The translations under genes and the position numbers were made by a program. A DNA stretch of 64,000 nucleotides from an uncultured Lachnospiraceae bacterium (GTDB taxonomy: Bacteria > Bacillota > Clostridia > Lachnospirales > Lachnospiraceae), in NCBI GenBank assembly GCA_900316165.1, contig ONBW01000003.1:20430-84429 (forward strand). The letters run 5' to 3'. This document shows positions 17,488-25,898 of this stretch, in pieces (position 1 is the first letter of the stretch; each line of letters starts with the position of its first letter). A model generated the notes under the pieces. That model was not told the DNA's origin and made no database searches. It saw nothing but the letters and a program-made list of their open reading frames with translations.

Positions 17488-18378
17488 ATGAGCGATAGGG
17501 TTATAGACAGGAAAGAACTTTTAAAGAGGGCTAAAAAGGGGCATCGGACAAAGAAACAGAAAGCTGGAGATGTGATAGTCTTTGTACTGTTAGCTCTCGG
17601 CGCTGTGACGATGGTCTTCCCGCTTATCTATATGGTGGCGACCTCTTTTATGACTAAGAACCAGATCCTTTCAGGAAAGCTTACGATTTTACCGGATCCT
17701 ATCCTGATAGGAAAATACTCAGAGGTGCTTTCAAAGGGAAGTTTCATAAACGGTATTTTGAACACGATGAAAGTAGAGATACCGGTGCTTTTCTTCGGAG
17801 GATTCACTTCGTCGCTTGCAGCATTCGCATTTGCAAAAATGAGATTCCGCGGAAAGGACACGTTTTTTATGGCTCTTCTTGCTACGATCATGATTCCTTT
17901 TGCGGTTGTCATGATTCCGCAGTATGTGCTTTTTACAAAAATGGGATGGACGAATTCTCTTCTTCCGCTCATAGTTCCGGGCTGCTTCGGCAATGTAAGC
18001 ATTATTTTCTTCCTGAGACAAAATCTCTACAGTATCCCGACCGAACTGATGGAAGCAGCAAAGCTCGATGGCTGTTCCTACTTCGGAGTATACTGGAGAA
18101 TCTTCCTCCCGCTGATGAAGGGGGCTTTGGGAACACAGCTTATTCTCTGGTTCATGGGAATCTGGAATGATTACCTTGCACCGGTAATCTTCCTGAGGAA
18201 TGAGGACAAATGGACACTGCAGGTGGTTATCAAGTCGTTTAACTCATACTACGCGATACAGAGTGACTATGCTCTGATCATGGCTGCATCAGTTATTTCA
18301 ATCATACCGACACTGATACTCTTCTTCTGTTTCCAGAAAGTGATAGTTCAGTCGGTAGCCATCAGCGGCATCAAATAA
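17488..18378 (+). CDS. ABC sugar-transporter permease (MalG/AraQ-type)
   Basis: 296 residues from ATG 17488, chosen because GAGGAGGAAG lies just before it; an upstream in-frame ATG at 17455 would overlap the first permease by 22 bp and lacks a ribosome site. After a basic N-terminus it has six membrane segments and the EAA loop LMEAAKLDGCSYFGVYWRI. It forms the second half of the importer channel with the product of 16556. Confidence 0.92.
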   Translation: MSDRVIDRKELLKRAKKGHRTKKQKAGDVIVFVLLALGAVTMVFPLIYMVATSFMTKNQILSGKLTILPDPILIGKYSEVLSKGSFINGILNTMKVEIPVLFFGGFTSSLAAFAFAKMRFRGKDTFFMALLATIMIPFAVVMIPQYVLFTKMGWTNSLLPLIVPGCFGNVSIIFFLRQNLYSIPTELMEAAKLDGCSYFGVYWRIFLPLMKGALGTQLILWFMGIWNDYLAPVIFLRNEDKWTLQVVIKSFNSYYAIQSDYALIMAASVISIIPTLILFFCFQKVIVQSVAISGIK

Positions 18379-18398
18379 TAGAAAGGAGCGTGGCATAC

Positions 18399-19058
18399 AT
18401 GGATTTACTGAATAATAGTGTTGTTAAATTTTTAAATAAAATGACCGATATTCTGGTCTTAAATCTTCTCTTCATATTTACCTCCCTACCGGTCTTTACG
18501 ATCGGAGCATCACTTTCAGCCATGTATGCCGTTTCACTCCGTTCAGTCAGGTATGGCGACGGCTATGTGGTCAAGACGTACTTTAAAGCTTTCAAGCAGA
18601 GCTTCAAGCAGTCTACTGCCGCCTTTCTGGTAACAGCTGCGGCGGGAGCCCTCCTTTTTTTGGACTACAGATTCTGGAAAGCGATGGATGCCGGATTGTT
18701 CGGCCGTATCCAGCAGGTGATTATCATAGTTATAGCGTTTATCATAGGGATAACTGCTATGTGGCTTTTCCCGCTTATTGCAAAAATGAACGATACCCTG
18801 ATCACTCAGATAAAAAACGCAGTAAAGATAGCCTTCGGGTATTTTCTTCCATATACTGTATCTGCGGCGGGGATAGCGGTTTTTGCTGCCTGGCTTGCGA
18901 CACTGAATCCGGGACTTACGATTATCATGATCATATTCGGATTCGCGTCTGTGAGCAACCTGCAGTCACTTTTCTTCTATAAAGTTTTTTCAAAGTATAT
19001 AAAAGAGAACCCTGCAGGACCGGATGATCCACTTTATGGCAGAGACTATACAGAATGA
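18399..19058 (+). CDS. YesL-family membrane protein (DUF624)
   Basis: 219 residues from ATG 18399, ten bases after GGAG; the in-frame GTG at 18390 lies too close to the ribosome site. Five to six hydrophobic segments. DUF624/YesL proteins commonly sit in carbohydrate-import operons of Firmicutes, but their function is not established. The position after two permeases fits that pattern. It overlaps the next gene by ATGA. Confidence 0.8.
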   Translation: MDLLNNSVVKFLNKMTDILVLNLLFIFTSLPVFTIGASLSAMYAVSLRSVRYGDGYVVKTYFKAFKQSFKQSTAAFLVTAAAGALLFLDYRFWKAMDAGLFGRIQQVIIIVIAFIIGITAMWLFPLIAKMNDTLITQIKNAVKIAFGYFLPYTVSAAGIAVFAAWLATLNPGLTIIMIIFGFASVSNLQSLFFYKVFSKYIKENPAGPDDPLYGRDYTE

Positions 19059-19303
19059 ATGATAAAAATAAATGCCGCCTCTGTGAGCTTGCAAAAATGG
19101 CATCTGCGGATGCAGCAGACCTGCTTCACTATAGAGATTTGATCGCACCTTGTGACCGCGCTGATGAGACGGTCTACAACAGACGCCTGCTTTTTTGCGA
19201 GGAGTGTCCGTCTCTTGTGGGAGTCACCTGTCAGTCATGCGGATGTTATGTACAGATACGTGCTTTTGCAAAAAATGCCCGCTGTCCGGAGAAAAAGTGG
19301 TGA
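19055..19303 (+). CDS. Small Cys-rich protein, DUF6171-like
   Basis: 82 residues, translationally coupled to the YesL gene by ATGA. It carries CRLC near the start, CEEC in the middle, CQSCGCYV and a final ARCPEKKW, a layout that fits a small zinc-binding ribbon and resembles the DUF6171 proteins of Lachnospiraceae (my recollection of the family). Function unknown. It is the last gene of the importer operon. I see no good terminator after it, only a short AGTGG/CCACT hairpin and a T-run at 19330-19336. Confidence 0.7.
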   Translation: MNDKNKCRLCELAKMASADAADLLHYRDLIAPCDRADETVYNRRLLFCEECPSLVGVTCQSCGCYVQIRAFAKNARCPEKKW

Positions 19304-19437
19304 CAGCCACTTCGATGGCCGGGCAGCTTTTTTTAGTCCTTTACACACTGCATATGTATATATACAACTTTATGGTAGAACTGCACAAATTCAGAAGTGA
19401 AAATATATGCATTTTTCACAAAGCTCAATAAAGTATA

Positions 19438-19466
19438 TTGACAAATCAACCGGAAGGCTGTATACA
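19438..19466 (+). promoter_or_regulatory. araA operon promoter
   Basis: TTGACA at 19438-19443, 17-base spacer, TATACA at 19461-19466. Confidence 0.7.
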
Positions 19467-19471
19467 TGTAT
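19462..19471. promoter_or_regulatory. Candidate AraR operator over the -10
   Basis: ATACATGTAT, a perfect 10-bp palindrome overlapping the -10 element. The style resembles the TTGTACGTACAA sites of GntR-type AraR proteins. Confidence 0.45.
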
Positions 19472-19497
19472 TTAGAAGATTGATGAAATTATAAAAG

Positions 19498-19510
19498 ATG
19501 TACAGTACAT
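19498..19510. promoter_or_regulatory. Candidate AraR operator in the araA leader
   Basis: ATGTACAGTACAT, an odd-length palindrome 36 bp after the first site. Paired sites fit a repressor that acts on araA and its own gene in this operon. Confidence 0.5.
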
Positions 19511-19568
19511 ATTTTTAACGGAATCTGAAAACCAATTCAAAAATCAGCAAACGCTGGAAAGGAACGTT

Positions 19569-20999
19569 ATGAAGAAGATTTATTTTGTACCTGGAAGTCA
19601 GGATCTCTATGGAGAAGAGTGTCTGAAGCAGGTAGCTGCAGACTGCAGACAGATGGTTGATTTTTTAAATGAAAAGCTGTCAGACACTATTCAGTTCTGC
19701 CTTCTCCCGACTGTAGAGACATCGGAGATCTGTGTTGAGGACATGAAAAAAGCTGTCTGCGATGATGAATGCGTAGGAGTCTGCACCTGGATGCATACTT
19801 TTTCACCGGCGAAGATGTGGATAAAAGGTCTGCAGATATTAAACAAGCCTCTATTGCATCTGCATACTCAGGCAAACGAAAAGCTGCCATATGAAACTAT
19901 AGACATGGATTTCATGAACTTAAACCAGGCGGCACATGGAGACCGTGAATTCGGATACATTCTCGCAAGACTTGACATTCCTCATCAGGTAGTGGCAGGA
20001 TACTATAAGCACGATGATTTTATCGCCAAGGTCCGTCAGTTCGCTGAGGTGGCAAAGGCCATAGATTATTCGTACCATATGCGTGTCGCTACCTTCGGCA
20101 ATAATATGCGCGATGTAGCAGTAACAGACGGTAACAGACTTTCATGTGAGATCAAGTACGGCTGGGAGATCAAATACTGGGGCATCGGAGAGATCGCAGA
20201 TCTGGCAGCTGAAGTCACAGATGCTGAGATCGATTCTAAGATGGCTGAGTACAAGGATAAGTACGAGATGGCAACAGACCGTATAGATGTAGTTCGTGAG
20301 CAGGCAAGGTATGAGGTGGCCTTTGAAAAATTCCTGAAGGAAAATAAATGCTCAGCCTTTACAGACAGCTTCCAGGATCTCCATGGATTAAACCAGCTCC
20401 CGGGAATAGCCGCTCAGAATATGATGGCAAAGGGAATAGGATTTGGACCTGAAGGCGACTATAAGATCGCGGCTTTCCAGGCAGTCCTTGAAAAAATGTC
20501 CGAAGGCCGTAAAGGAGCGACAGGATTTATGGAGGACTACACCTACGATCTGACACCTGGCGAAGAGGTAGAGCTCGCCAGCCATATGCTCGAAGTGCCA
20601 CCACAGCTTGCGGCAAATAAACCAAGGATTGAAGTACATCCATTGGGAATCGGCGGAAAATCCGATCCGGCCAGACTTGTATTTGACTGCGCTGAAGGCG
20701 ATGGAATCCAGGTGACACTTATTGATATGGGTGACCATTTCAGAATTGTCTGCGCAGATGTAGAGCTTATCAAAGAGCCTCATCCGATGCCAAACCTTCC
20801 GGTAGCGCATATCATGTACAGACATAAGCCGAACTTCGAGATCGGCACAGCAGCATGGTGCTATGCCGGAGGCGCACATCACTCTGTTATTTCAACAGCT
20901 TTGAACCGATCGGACATAGCGCTTTTTGCAAAGCTGACAGGAACGGAGCTTATAACAATTGGTGATGATACCACTGAAGCAGACCTCGAAAAGCTATGA
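19569..20999 (+). CDS. araA: L-arabinose isomerase
   Basis: 476 residues, within the family's usual 470-500. Mn-dependent cytoplasmic enzyme converting L-arabinose to L-ribulose, the first step of catabolism. Recognisable stretches: an opening FVPGSQDLYG, CTWMHTFSPAKMWI, LHLHTQANEKLPY, and the C-terminal AWCYAGGAHHSV with metal-binding His residues. The start has AAAGGA seven bases before the ATG. It is the first gene of araA-araR-araD-kinase-transaldolase and overlaps araR by ATGA. Confidence 0.97.
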   Translation: MKKIYFVPGSQDLYGEECLKQVAADCRQMVDFLNEKLSDTIQFCLLPTVETSEICVEDMKKAVCDDECVGVCTWMHTFSPAKMWIKGLQILNKPLLHLHTQANEKLPYETIDMDFMNLNQAAHGDREFGYILARLDIPHQVVAGYYKHDDFIAKVRQFAEVAKAIDYSYHMRVATFGNNMRDVAVTDGNRLSCEIKYGWEIKYWGIGEIADLAAEVTDAEIDSKMAEYKDKYEMATDRIDVVREQARYEVAFEKFLKENKCSAFTDSFQDLHGLNQLPGIAAQNMMAKGIGFGPEGDYKIAAFQAVLEKMSEGRKGATGFMEDYTYDLTPGEEVELASHMLEVPPQLAANKPRIEVHPLGIGGKSDPARLVFDCAEGDGIQVTLIDMGDHFRIVCADVELIKEPHPMPNLPVAHIMYRHKPNFEIGTAAWCYAGGAHHSVISTALNRSDIALFAKLTGTELITIGDDTTEADLEKL

Positions 21000-22093
21000 C
21001 GCAGCAGAATCCGCAGTACAAAAAGGTAGTCGAATATATCATGTCGGAGATTGAGAACGGCAGCCTGAAAGAAGGGTCACGGCTTCCTTCTGAGAAGGAA
21101 TTGTGTGAAATGTTCTCACTCTCCAGACAGACTATCCGCCATGCTACAGGAGAACTGGAAAAAAACAGGGTAATTACCAGAGTAAAGGGCAGCGGAACCT
21201 ACGTGGGGGATCAGTCAAGACCACGGAGAAAACCACGATACAGGTCAGTGGCTGTAATGCTTACTTATGTAAACAGCTATATTTTTCCACCTGTACTGCA
21301 GGGTATTTCAAATACCTTGAACAATAAAGGATATTCGGTCAGTGTGTCTTTCACAAATAACGATATTGAGAGAGAAAAGCGCGCTTTGGAACAGATTTTA
21401 TCTTCGGATAAGGTTGACGCGCTGATAGCTGAGCCGTCGAAAAGCGCGCTGCCGAATCCGAATATGAATTATTATCGGATGCTGGAAAAAAGAGGGATTC
21501 CGGTACTTTTTATAAATTCGTCGTACCCAAAGCTTGATATGCCCTGCATCAGACTTGATGATGAGGGGATTGGATACGAGGCGGTGAAATACCTGATATC
21601 ACAGGGACACAGGGATATTGCGGCTGTTTTTCACTGTGAAGACCTCCAGGGAATCAGGCGATATGCCGGATTCGACAGGGCGCTTCGGGAAAACGGGATA
21701 GTGCTTGACCCTGAAAAAGTAATCTGGCTTGATACTGCAGGTGTTTCAGATCTGGATCCTCTGATGGACTACATTACAAAAAGGATCAGTACAGCGACAG
21801 CTGTTTTTGCCTATAATGACGAGGTGGCCTGTCAGCTGATAAGAGGATTTAACCGAAAAGGCATCAGGGTGCCGGATGATATATCTGTTATCGGAGTGGA
21901 TGATGCAGAGGCTGCCAGAACAGCGGAACCGCCACTTACGACCTTTCCGCATCCTAAGGCAGAGCTGGGAATAATGGCGGCACAGAAGATCATAGAGCAG
22001 ATAGAAAATCCGCTGATGAAAAGGGATCATCTGTTTCTGCCTGAAATCATAGTCAGAGATTCTGTAAAGAATCTCAATAAGGAGGAAAAATAA
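20996..22093 (+). CDS. araR: AraR-type repressor (GntR DNA-binding domain, LacI-like sensor domain)
   Basis: 365 residues. Residues 1-75 form a GntR winged helix (SRLPSEKELCEMFSLSRQTI, with the GSGTYVG wing); the rest is a LacI/GalR-type effector domain (RSVAVMLTYVNSYIFPPVLQ; a terminal FPHPKAELGIMAA segment). This domain pair is the AraR architecture of Bacillus, where arabinose releases the protein from DNA. Being inside the operon it controls gives negative feedback through the palindromes at 19462 and 19498. Confidence 0.9.
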   Translation: MTQQNPQYKKVVEYIMSEIENGSLKEGSRLPSEKELCEMFSLSRQTIRHATGELEKNRVITRVKGSGTYVGDQSRPRRKPRYRSVAVMLTYVNSYIFPPVLQGISNTLNNKGYSVSVSFTNNDIEREKRALEQILSSDKVDALIAEPSKSALPNPNMNYYRMLEKRGIPVLFINSSYPKLDMPCIRLDDEGIGYEAVKYLISQGHRDIAAVFHCEDLQGIRRYAGFDRALRENGIVLDPEKVIWLDTAGVSDLDPLMDYITKRISTATAVFAYNDEVACQLIRGFNRKGIRVPDDISVIGVDDAEAARTAEPPLTTFPHPKAELGIMAAQKIIEQIENPLMKRDHLFLPEIIVRDSVKNLNKEEK

Positions 22094-22807
22094 ATGCTCG
22101 AAGAACTGAAAGAAAAGGTGCTCGAAGCGAACCTGAAGCTGCCTGAACATCATCTGGTGACTTTTACATGGGGAAATGTCAGCGCTTTTGATAAGGAGAC
22201 CGGGCTTTTTGTAATAAAGCCGAGCGGAGTACCGTATGAGAAGCTTAAAGCTGAGGATATGGTGGTTGTTGATTTAGACGGCAACAAGGTCGAGGGAGAC
22301 CTGAACCCATCTTCAGATACGCCTACTCACGCTGTACTCTACAAACGTTTCCCGCAGATCGGCGGGATAGTCCACACCCATTCTACATTTGCGACATCCT
22401 GGGCACAGTCAGGAAGAGATATTCCGTGCTACGGTACGACTCACGCTGACTACATCTACGGGCCGATTCCCTGTGTCAGGAATCTGACAAAGGAGGAGAT
22501 AGATGAGGCCTATGAGAAAAATACCGGAAAACTCATCGCAGACTACTTTGAAGAAAATAACAGAGATGTGACAGCGGTACCTGGAGCTCTCTGCAAAAAC
22601 CATGGAGTATTTACCTGGGGAAAGGACGCACACGAGGCAGTCTATAATGCGGTAGTATTCGAAGAGGTAGCAAAGATGGCATATCTCACAGAACAGATAA
22701 ACCCTAGAGTATCAGTCGCCCCGCAGTCTCTTGTAGACAAGCATTATTACAGAAAGCATGGCGAAAACGCCTATTATGGACAGAAAGGCAGTCATGATGG
22801 AAGATAG
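22094..22807 (+). CDS. araD: L-ribulose-5-phosphate 4-epimerase
   Basis: 237 residues, class II aldolase/epimerase fold. It converts L-ribulose-5-phosphate to D-xylulose-5-phosphate. Zinc ligands are visible in [12 protein letters not shown] and in [15 protein letters not shown] is the phosphate-binding stretch. The ATG directly follows the araR stop, with AAGGAGG inside the end of araR, so translation is coupled. It overlaps the kinase gene by 11 bp. Confidence 0.95.
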   Translation: MLEELKEKVLEANLKLPEHHLVTFTWGNVSAFDKETGLFVIKPSGVPYEKLKAEDMVVVDLDGNKVEGDLNPSSDTPTHAVLYKRFPQIGGIVHTHSTFATSWAQSGRDIPCYGTTHADYIYGPIPCVRNLTKEEIDEAYEKNTGKLIADYFEENNRDVTAVPGALCKNHGVFTWGKDAHEAVYNAVVFEEVAKMAYLTEQINPRVSVAPQSLVDKHYYRKHGENAYYGQKGSHDGR

Positions 22808-24401
22808 AGAGATAATAGAAAAGGGACTTGACAGCCTCGGAATAGAATTTGGCTCTACTAATATCAAGGCAGTGCTTATTGATGACAGTGGCAGGGTATT
22901 GGCTAAGGGCTCACACAGATGGGAGAATTCTCTAAAGGATGGCATATGGACCTATTCATATCAGGAGATTGATGATGGTCTGAGAGCCGCTTATTCGTCT
23001 CTGCGCAAAGCAGTAGAAGAGAAATACTCAGTAACGATCAAAAAAGTCGGAGCCATGGGTATTTCCGCAATGATGCACGGAATCATCCCACTTGGCAGAA
23101 ATGGGGAGCCTCTTTCCGAATTCCAGACCTGGAGAAATTCCAATACCCAGAAAGCGGCTGATCTGCTGACGGATTTGTTCCACTTTAACATTCCGCTCAG
23201 ATGGACGATAGCTCATCTCTATCAGTATATGCTTGATGATGAGAAGTTCTTAGGTGACCTGGATTTCGCGACTACACTTGACAGCTACATGACATGGAAG
23301 CTTACCGGAGAGAGGGTTACAGGTGTAGGAGACGCTTCAGGTATTTTTCCTATAGATACCAGGACAAAGGACTACGACCAGACGATGGTGGATGCCTTCG
23401 ATGCCATTATAGCAGAAAAAGGCTATGGATGGAGATTAAGGGATGTTCTGCCTGTAGTAAAGGTGGCTGGGGATACAGCCGGGCATCTGATTAAAGAAGG
23501 AGCAGCCCTTCTCGATGAGACAGGAAATCTCGAGCCGGGTATACCTTTTGCGCCACCTGAGGGTGACGCAGGGACAGGTATGGTGGCAACTAATGCGGTT
23601 TCGCCACGAACAGGAAATATTTCCGCGGGAACGTCTACTTTTGCAATGGTTGTTACAGAAAAGCCATTGAAGGAAGTGCACCGTGAAATCGATATCGTAA
23701 CGACTCCGGATGGTGCCACCTGTGCCATGAGCCACGCGAATAACGGAACTACTGATATAAATGCCTGGCATGATATTTTTGCACAGTTTACAGAAGCTCT
23801 TGGACTCGATCCAAAGAATTATGACCTGTATACCATTCTCTGCAAAGCATCACTTGACGGGGATCCGGACTGCGGAGGGCTTGTAAATTTCGGCTACTAT
23901 TCAGGTGAAGGAGTTACAAAGCTTAACGAAGGCAGACCCTTGTATGTGAGGATGCCTGATTCGCATTTTACCCTTGCGAACCTGATGAGAGCGAATATCT
24001 ACTCTGCTCTCGCGGCTGTAAAGCTTGGAATGGATATCCTGATGAAGGACGAACAGGTCCAGATAGACAGGATAACCGGACATGGCGGGCTCTTCGGGAC
24101 AAAGGGAGTGGCTCAGAAGTATCTTGCAGCTGCGATAAATACTCCGGTAACAGTGCTTTCGACAGCAACTGAGGGAGGACCTTGGGGAATGGCGCTCTTA
24201 GCACTGTATATGAAAAAGTCATATGAAAAGAGCCTGCCAGAATTTCTGGATAAGGATATTTTTTCAGGAATGCAGGGAGAAACTGTAGAACCGGATAAAA
24301 CGACAATAGAGGGCTATGAGATATTTATGGAACACTACAAGGCGGCACTTGAGATAGAAGGTCTTACAATTAAACAGATCCGGTGGGATAATAGAAACTG
24401 A
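22797..24401 (+). CDS. FGGY-family kinase, probable L-ribulokinase of this operon
   Basis: 534 residues from ATG 22797 (AAAGG eight bases before; ATG 22794 and 22758 are alternatives). FGGY marks: N-terminal [15 protein letters not shown] phosphate loop, [14 protein letters not shown], a GTSTFAM segment in the centre and [12 protein letters not shown] near the C-terminus. It is shorter than and not closely similar to classic AraB (about 560 residues) and looks nearer to the xylulokinase branch. The position between araD and transaldolase, with no other kinase present, makes L-ribulose the likely substrate; D-xylulose or both is possible. Confidence 0.82.
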   Translation: MEDREIIEKGLDSLGIEFGSTNIKAVLIDDSGRVLAKGSHRWENSLKDGIWTYSYQEIDDGLRAAYSSLRKAVEEKYSVTIKKVGAMGISAMMHGIIPLGRNGEPLSEFQTWRNSNTQKAADLLTDLFHFNIPLRWTIAHLYQYMLDDEKFLGDLDFATTLDSYMTWKLTGERVTGVGDASGIFPIDTRTKDYDQTMVDAFDAIIAEKGYGWRLRDVLPVVKVAGDTAGHLIKEGAALLDETGNLEPGIPFAPPEGDAGTGMVATNAVSPRTGNISAGTSTFAMVVTEKPLKEVHREIDIVTTPDGATCAMSHANNGTTDINAWHDIFAQFTEALGLDPKNYDLYTILCKASLDGDPDCGGLVNFGYYSGEGVTKLNEGRPLYVRMPDSHFTLANLMRANIYSALAAVKLGMDILMKDEQVQIDRITGHGGLFGTKGVAQKYLAAAINTPVTVLSTATEGGPWGMALLALYMKKSYEKSLPEFLDKDIFSGMQGETVEPDKTTIEGYEIFMEHYKAALEIEGLTIKQIRWDNRN

Positions 24402-24415
24402 CAGGAGGTTATAAA

Positions 24416-25072
24416 ATGAAGTTTTTTATTGACACAGCAAACATCGATGAGATCAAAGCAGCAAATGACATGGGAGTCATCGCCGGAGTTACGACGAACC
24501 CTTCACTCATTGCAAAAGAGGGCAGGGACTACAAAACTGTCTTGAAAGAGATCACTGGAATCGTAGATGGAGCTATCTCAGGTGAGGTAAAGGCTACGAC
24601 TACCGATGCAGAGGGAATGGTGAAGGAAGGCCGTGAGATCGCAGCTATTCACCCGAACATGGTAGTAAAGATCCCTATGACAGCTGAGGGCCTCAAGGCT
24701 ATAAAGACACTCTCAAGCGAGGGAATCAAGACCAACTGCACCCTGATTTTTACAGCAAACCAGGCACTTCTGGCAGCAAGAGCAGGAGCTACATATGTAT
24801 CTCCATTCCTTGGAAGACTCGATGATATATCAGAGGCAGGATTCCAGCTTATTGAAGAGATCGCTACGATTTTTGGCAATTATGACGATATAACTGCACA
24901 AATCATTTCAGCTTCAGTCAGAAGCCCGCTGCATGTGACACAGTGTGCTCTTGCAGGAGCAGACATAGCTACAGTTCCATATAAGGTCATCATGCAGATG
25001 ATCCACCATCCTCTGACAGATGAGGGAATTGTGAAATTCCAGAAAGATTATACAGCAGTATTCGGAAAGTGA
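24416..25072 (+). CDS. tal: Transaldolase (short, TalC/fructose-6-phosphate aldolase type)
   Basis: 218 residues, the small-subunit class. The barrel starts [14 protein letters not shown], the Schiff-base Lys is in MVVKIPMT (about residue 85), and [17 protein letters not shown] is a strong family stretch. It moves a dihydroxyacetone unit between sugar phosphates and so joins pentose phosphates to glycolysis, a fitting last gene for the arabinose operon. ACAGGAGGT sets the start. A terminator follows. Confidence 0.93.
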   Translation: MKFFIDTANIDEIKAANDMGVIAGVTTNPSLIAKEGRDYKTVLKEITGIVDGAISGEVKATTTDAEGMVKEGREIAAIHPNMVVKIPMTAEGLKAIKTLSSEGIKTNCTLIFTANQALLAARAGATYVSPFLGRLDDISEAGFQLIEEIATIFGNYDDITAQIISASVRSPLHVTQCALAGADIATVPYKVIMQMIHHPLTDEGIVKFQKDYTAVFGK

Positions 25073-25107
25073 TCTCCGGATTTATACCTGTACTACAAGC
25101 CTTTCAG

Positions 25108-25146
25108 ATGCGTCCTTCGCCAATGGCGAACGGACGCATTCTTTTT
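25108..25146 (+). terminator. Terminator of the arabinose operon
   Basis: ATGCGTCC-TTCGCC pairs with GGCGAA-C-GGACGCAT across AAT, then a T-run broken by one C. Confidence 0.9.
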
Positions 25147-25226
25147 CTCCTAGATTATACCAAAACGGAGTCTGCCGTTTGTAAAGAGTAAGTTAAGAGT
25201 ACTTTATTTTTTGCAAAAATAAACGT

Positions 25227-25766
25227 TTAAAGCGTAAATTCCCTGATTTCGCAGTTCTTCGGCTTTGGATTCCACATCAGCTCATGCTTCTTGTGACCCA
25301 GGATGCCACAGAGGACACGCATGATTCCGCCGTGGCAGGAGATAAGCACGTTCTGATAATCCTTTTTGGAGAGATCGTCTAAGAAGGAGTGCGCTCTCTC
25401 CTTCATATGTGCTATCGACTCGACAGTAGCAGGCTCCTTAAAAACAGTAGGAAGCAGCCAAAATGACCACATCTCAAGGCCAAGGGCTGTATACTTTTTC
25501 TTTTCGTAGCGGCCGAAATCCACCTCGATTATGCGCTCGTCAGTTATTATGTCCCTTTTGTCCCAGCCGGAAATGATGGAGGCAGTGTCTACTGCTCGCT
25601 GGAGCGGGCTTGAATAGACCGCGTCGAAGTGGATGCCCTTTACCTGCTGAGCGGCTTCGGCTGCCTGCTGCCTGCCATGGGCGTTTAAAGGCGCGTCAGT
25701 TCTGCCCTGCATCAGGTGCGCCTTGTTCAGGTCTGTTTGTCCGTGTCGTGTGATATAAATATTCAT
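25227..25766 (-). CDS. Histidine phosphatase family protein (phosphoglycerate-mutase-like)
   Basis: 179 residues. TRHGQTDLN near the start holds the phosphorylated His8; Arg in SSPLQRAVDTA and the second His in ISCHGGIMRVL complete the active site. The size fits a broad phosphatase (CobC/GpmB-like) rather than a dedicated glycolytic mutase. Substrate unknown. It is divergent from lon, and no cobalamin or other pathway genes adjoin it. Confidence 0.9.
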   Translation of the reverse strand: MNIYITRHGQTDLNKAHLMQGRTDAPLNAHGRQQAAEAAQQVKGIHFDAVYSSPLQRAVDTASIISGWDKRDIITDERIIEVDFGRYEKKKYTALGLEMWSFWLLPTVFKEPATVESIAHMKERAHSFLDDLSKKDYQNVLISCHGGIMRVLCGILGHKKHELMWNPKPKNCEIREFTL

Positions 25767-25801
25767 GGAGACAGTTTAACACATTTTTCATATTTTTCCT
25801 A

Positions 25802-25830
25802 TTGACAGATTGAGAAACTGGTGGTATTAT
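25802..25830 (+). promoter_or_regulatory. lon promoter
   Basis: TTGACA at 25802-25807, 17-base spacer, TATTAT at 25825-25830. Confidence 0.8.
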
Positions 25831-25845
25831 TTGTGCACAATCTAA

Positions 25846-25872
25846 TTAGCACTCGACTTTGATGGTTGCTAA
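25846..25872. promoter_or_regulatory. CIRCE-like element (HrcA operator) before lon
   Basis: TTAGCACTC, exactly nine bases, then GGTTGCTAA. The left half is a perfect CIRCE half-site and the right half matches 7/9 of GAGTGCTAA; spacing is canonical. It lies in the leader just after the promoter. Confidence 0.7.
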
Positions 25873-25898
25873 TAATAATCGATGAAGGAGGAAATCGC

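Noticed and set aside
19152-19431. Additional small plus-strand genes after the DUF6171-like gene
   Set aside because: Overlapping frames without ribosome sites that run into the araA control region.
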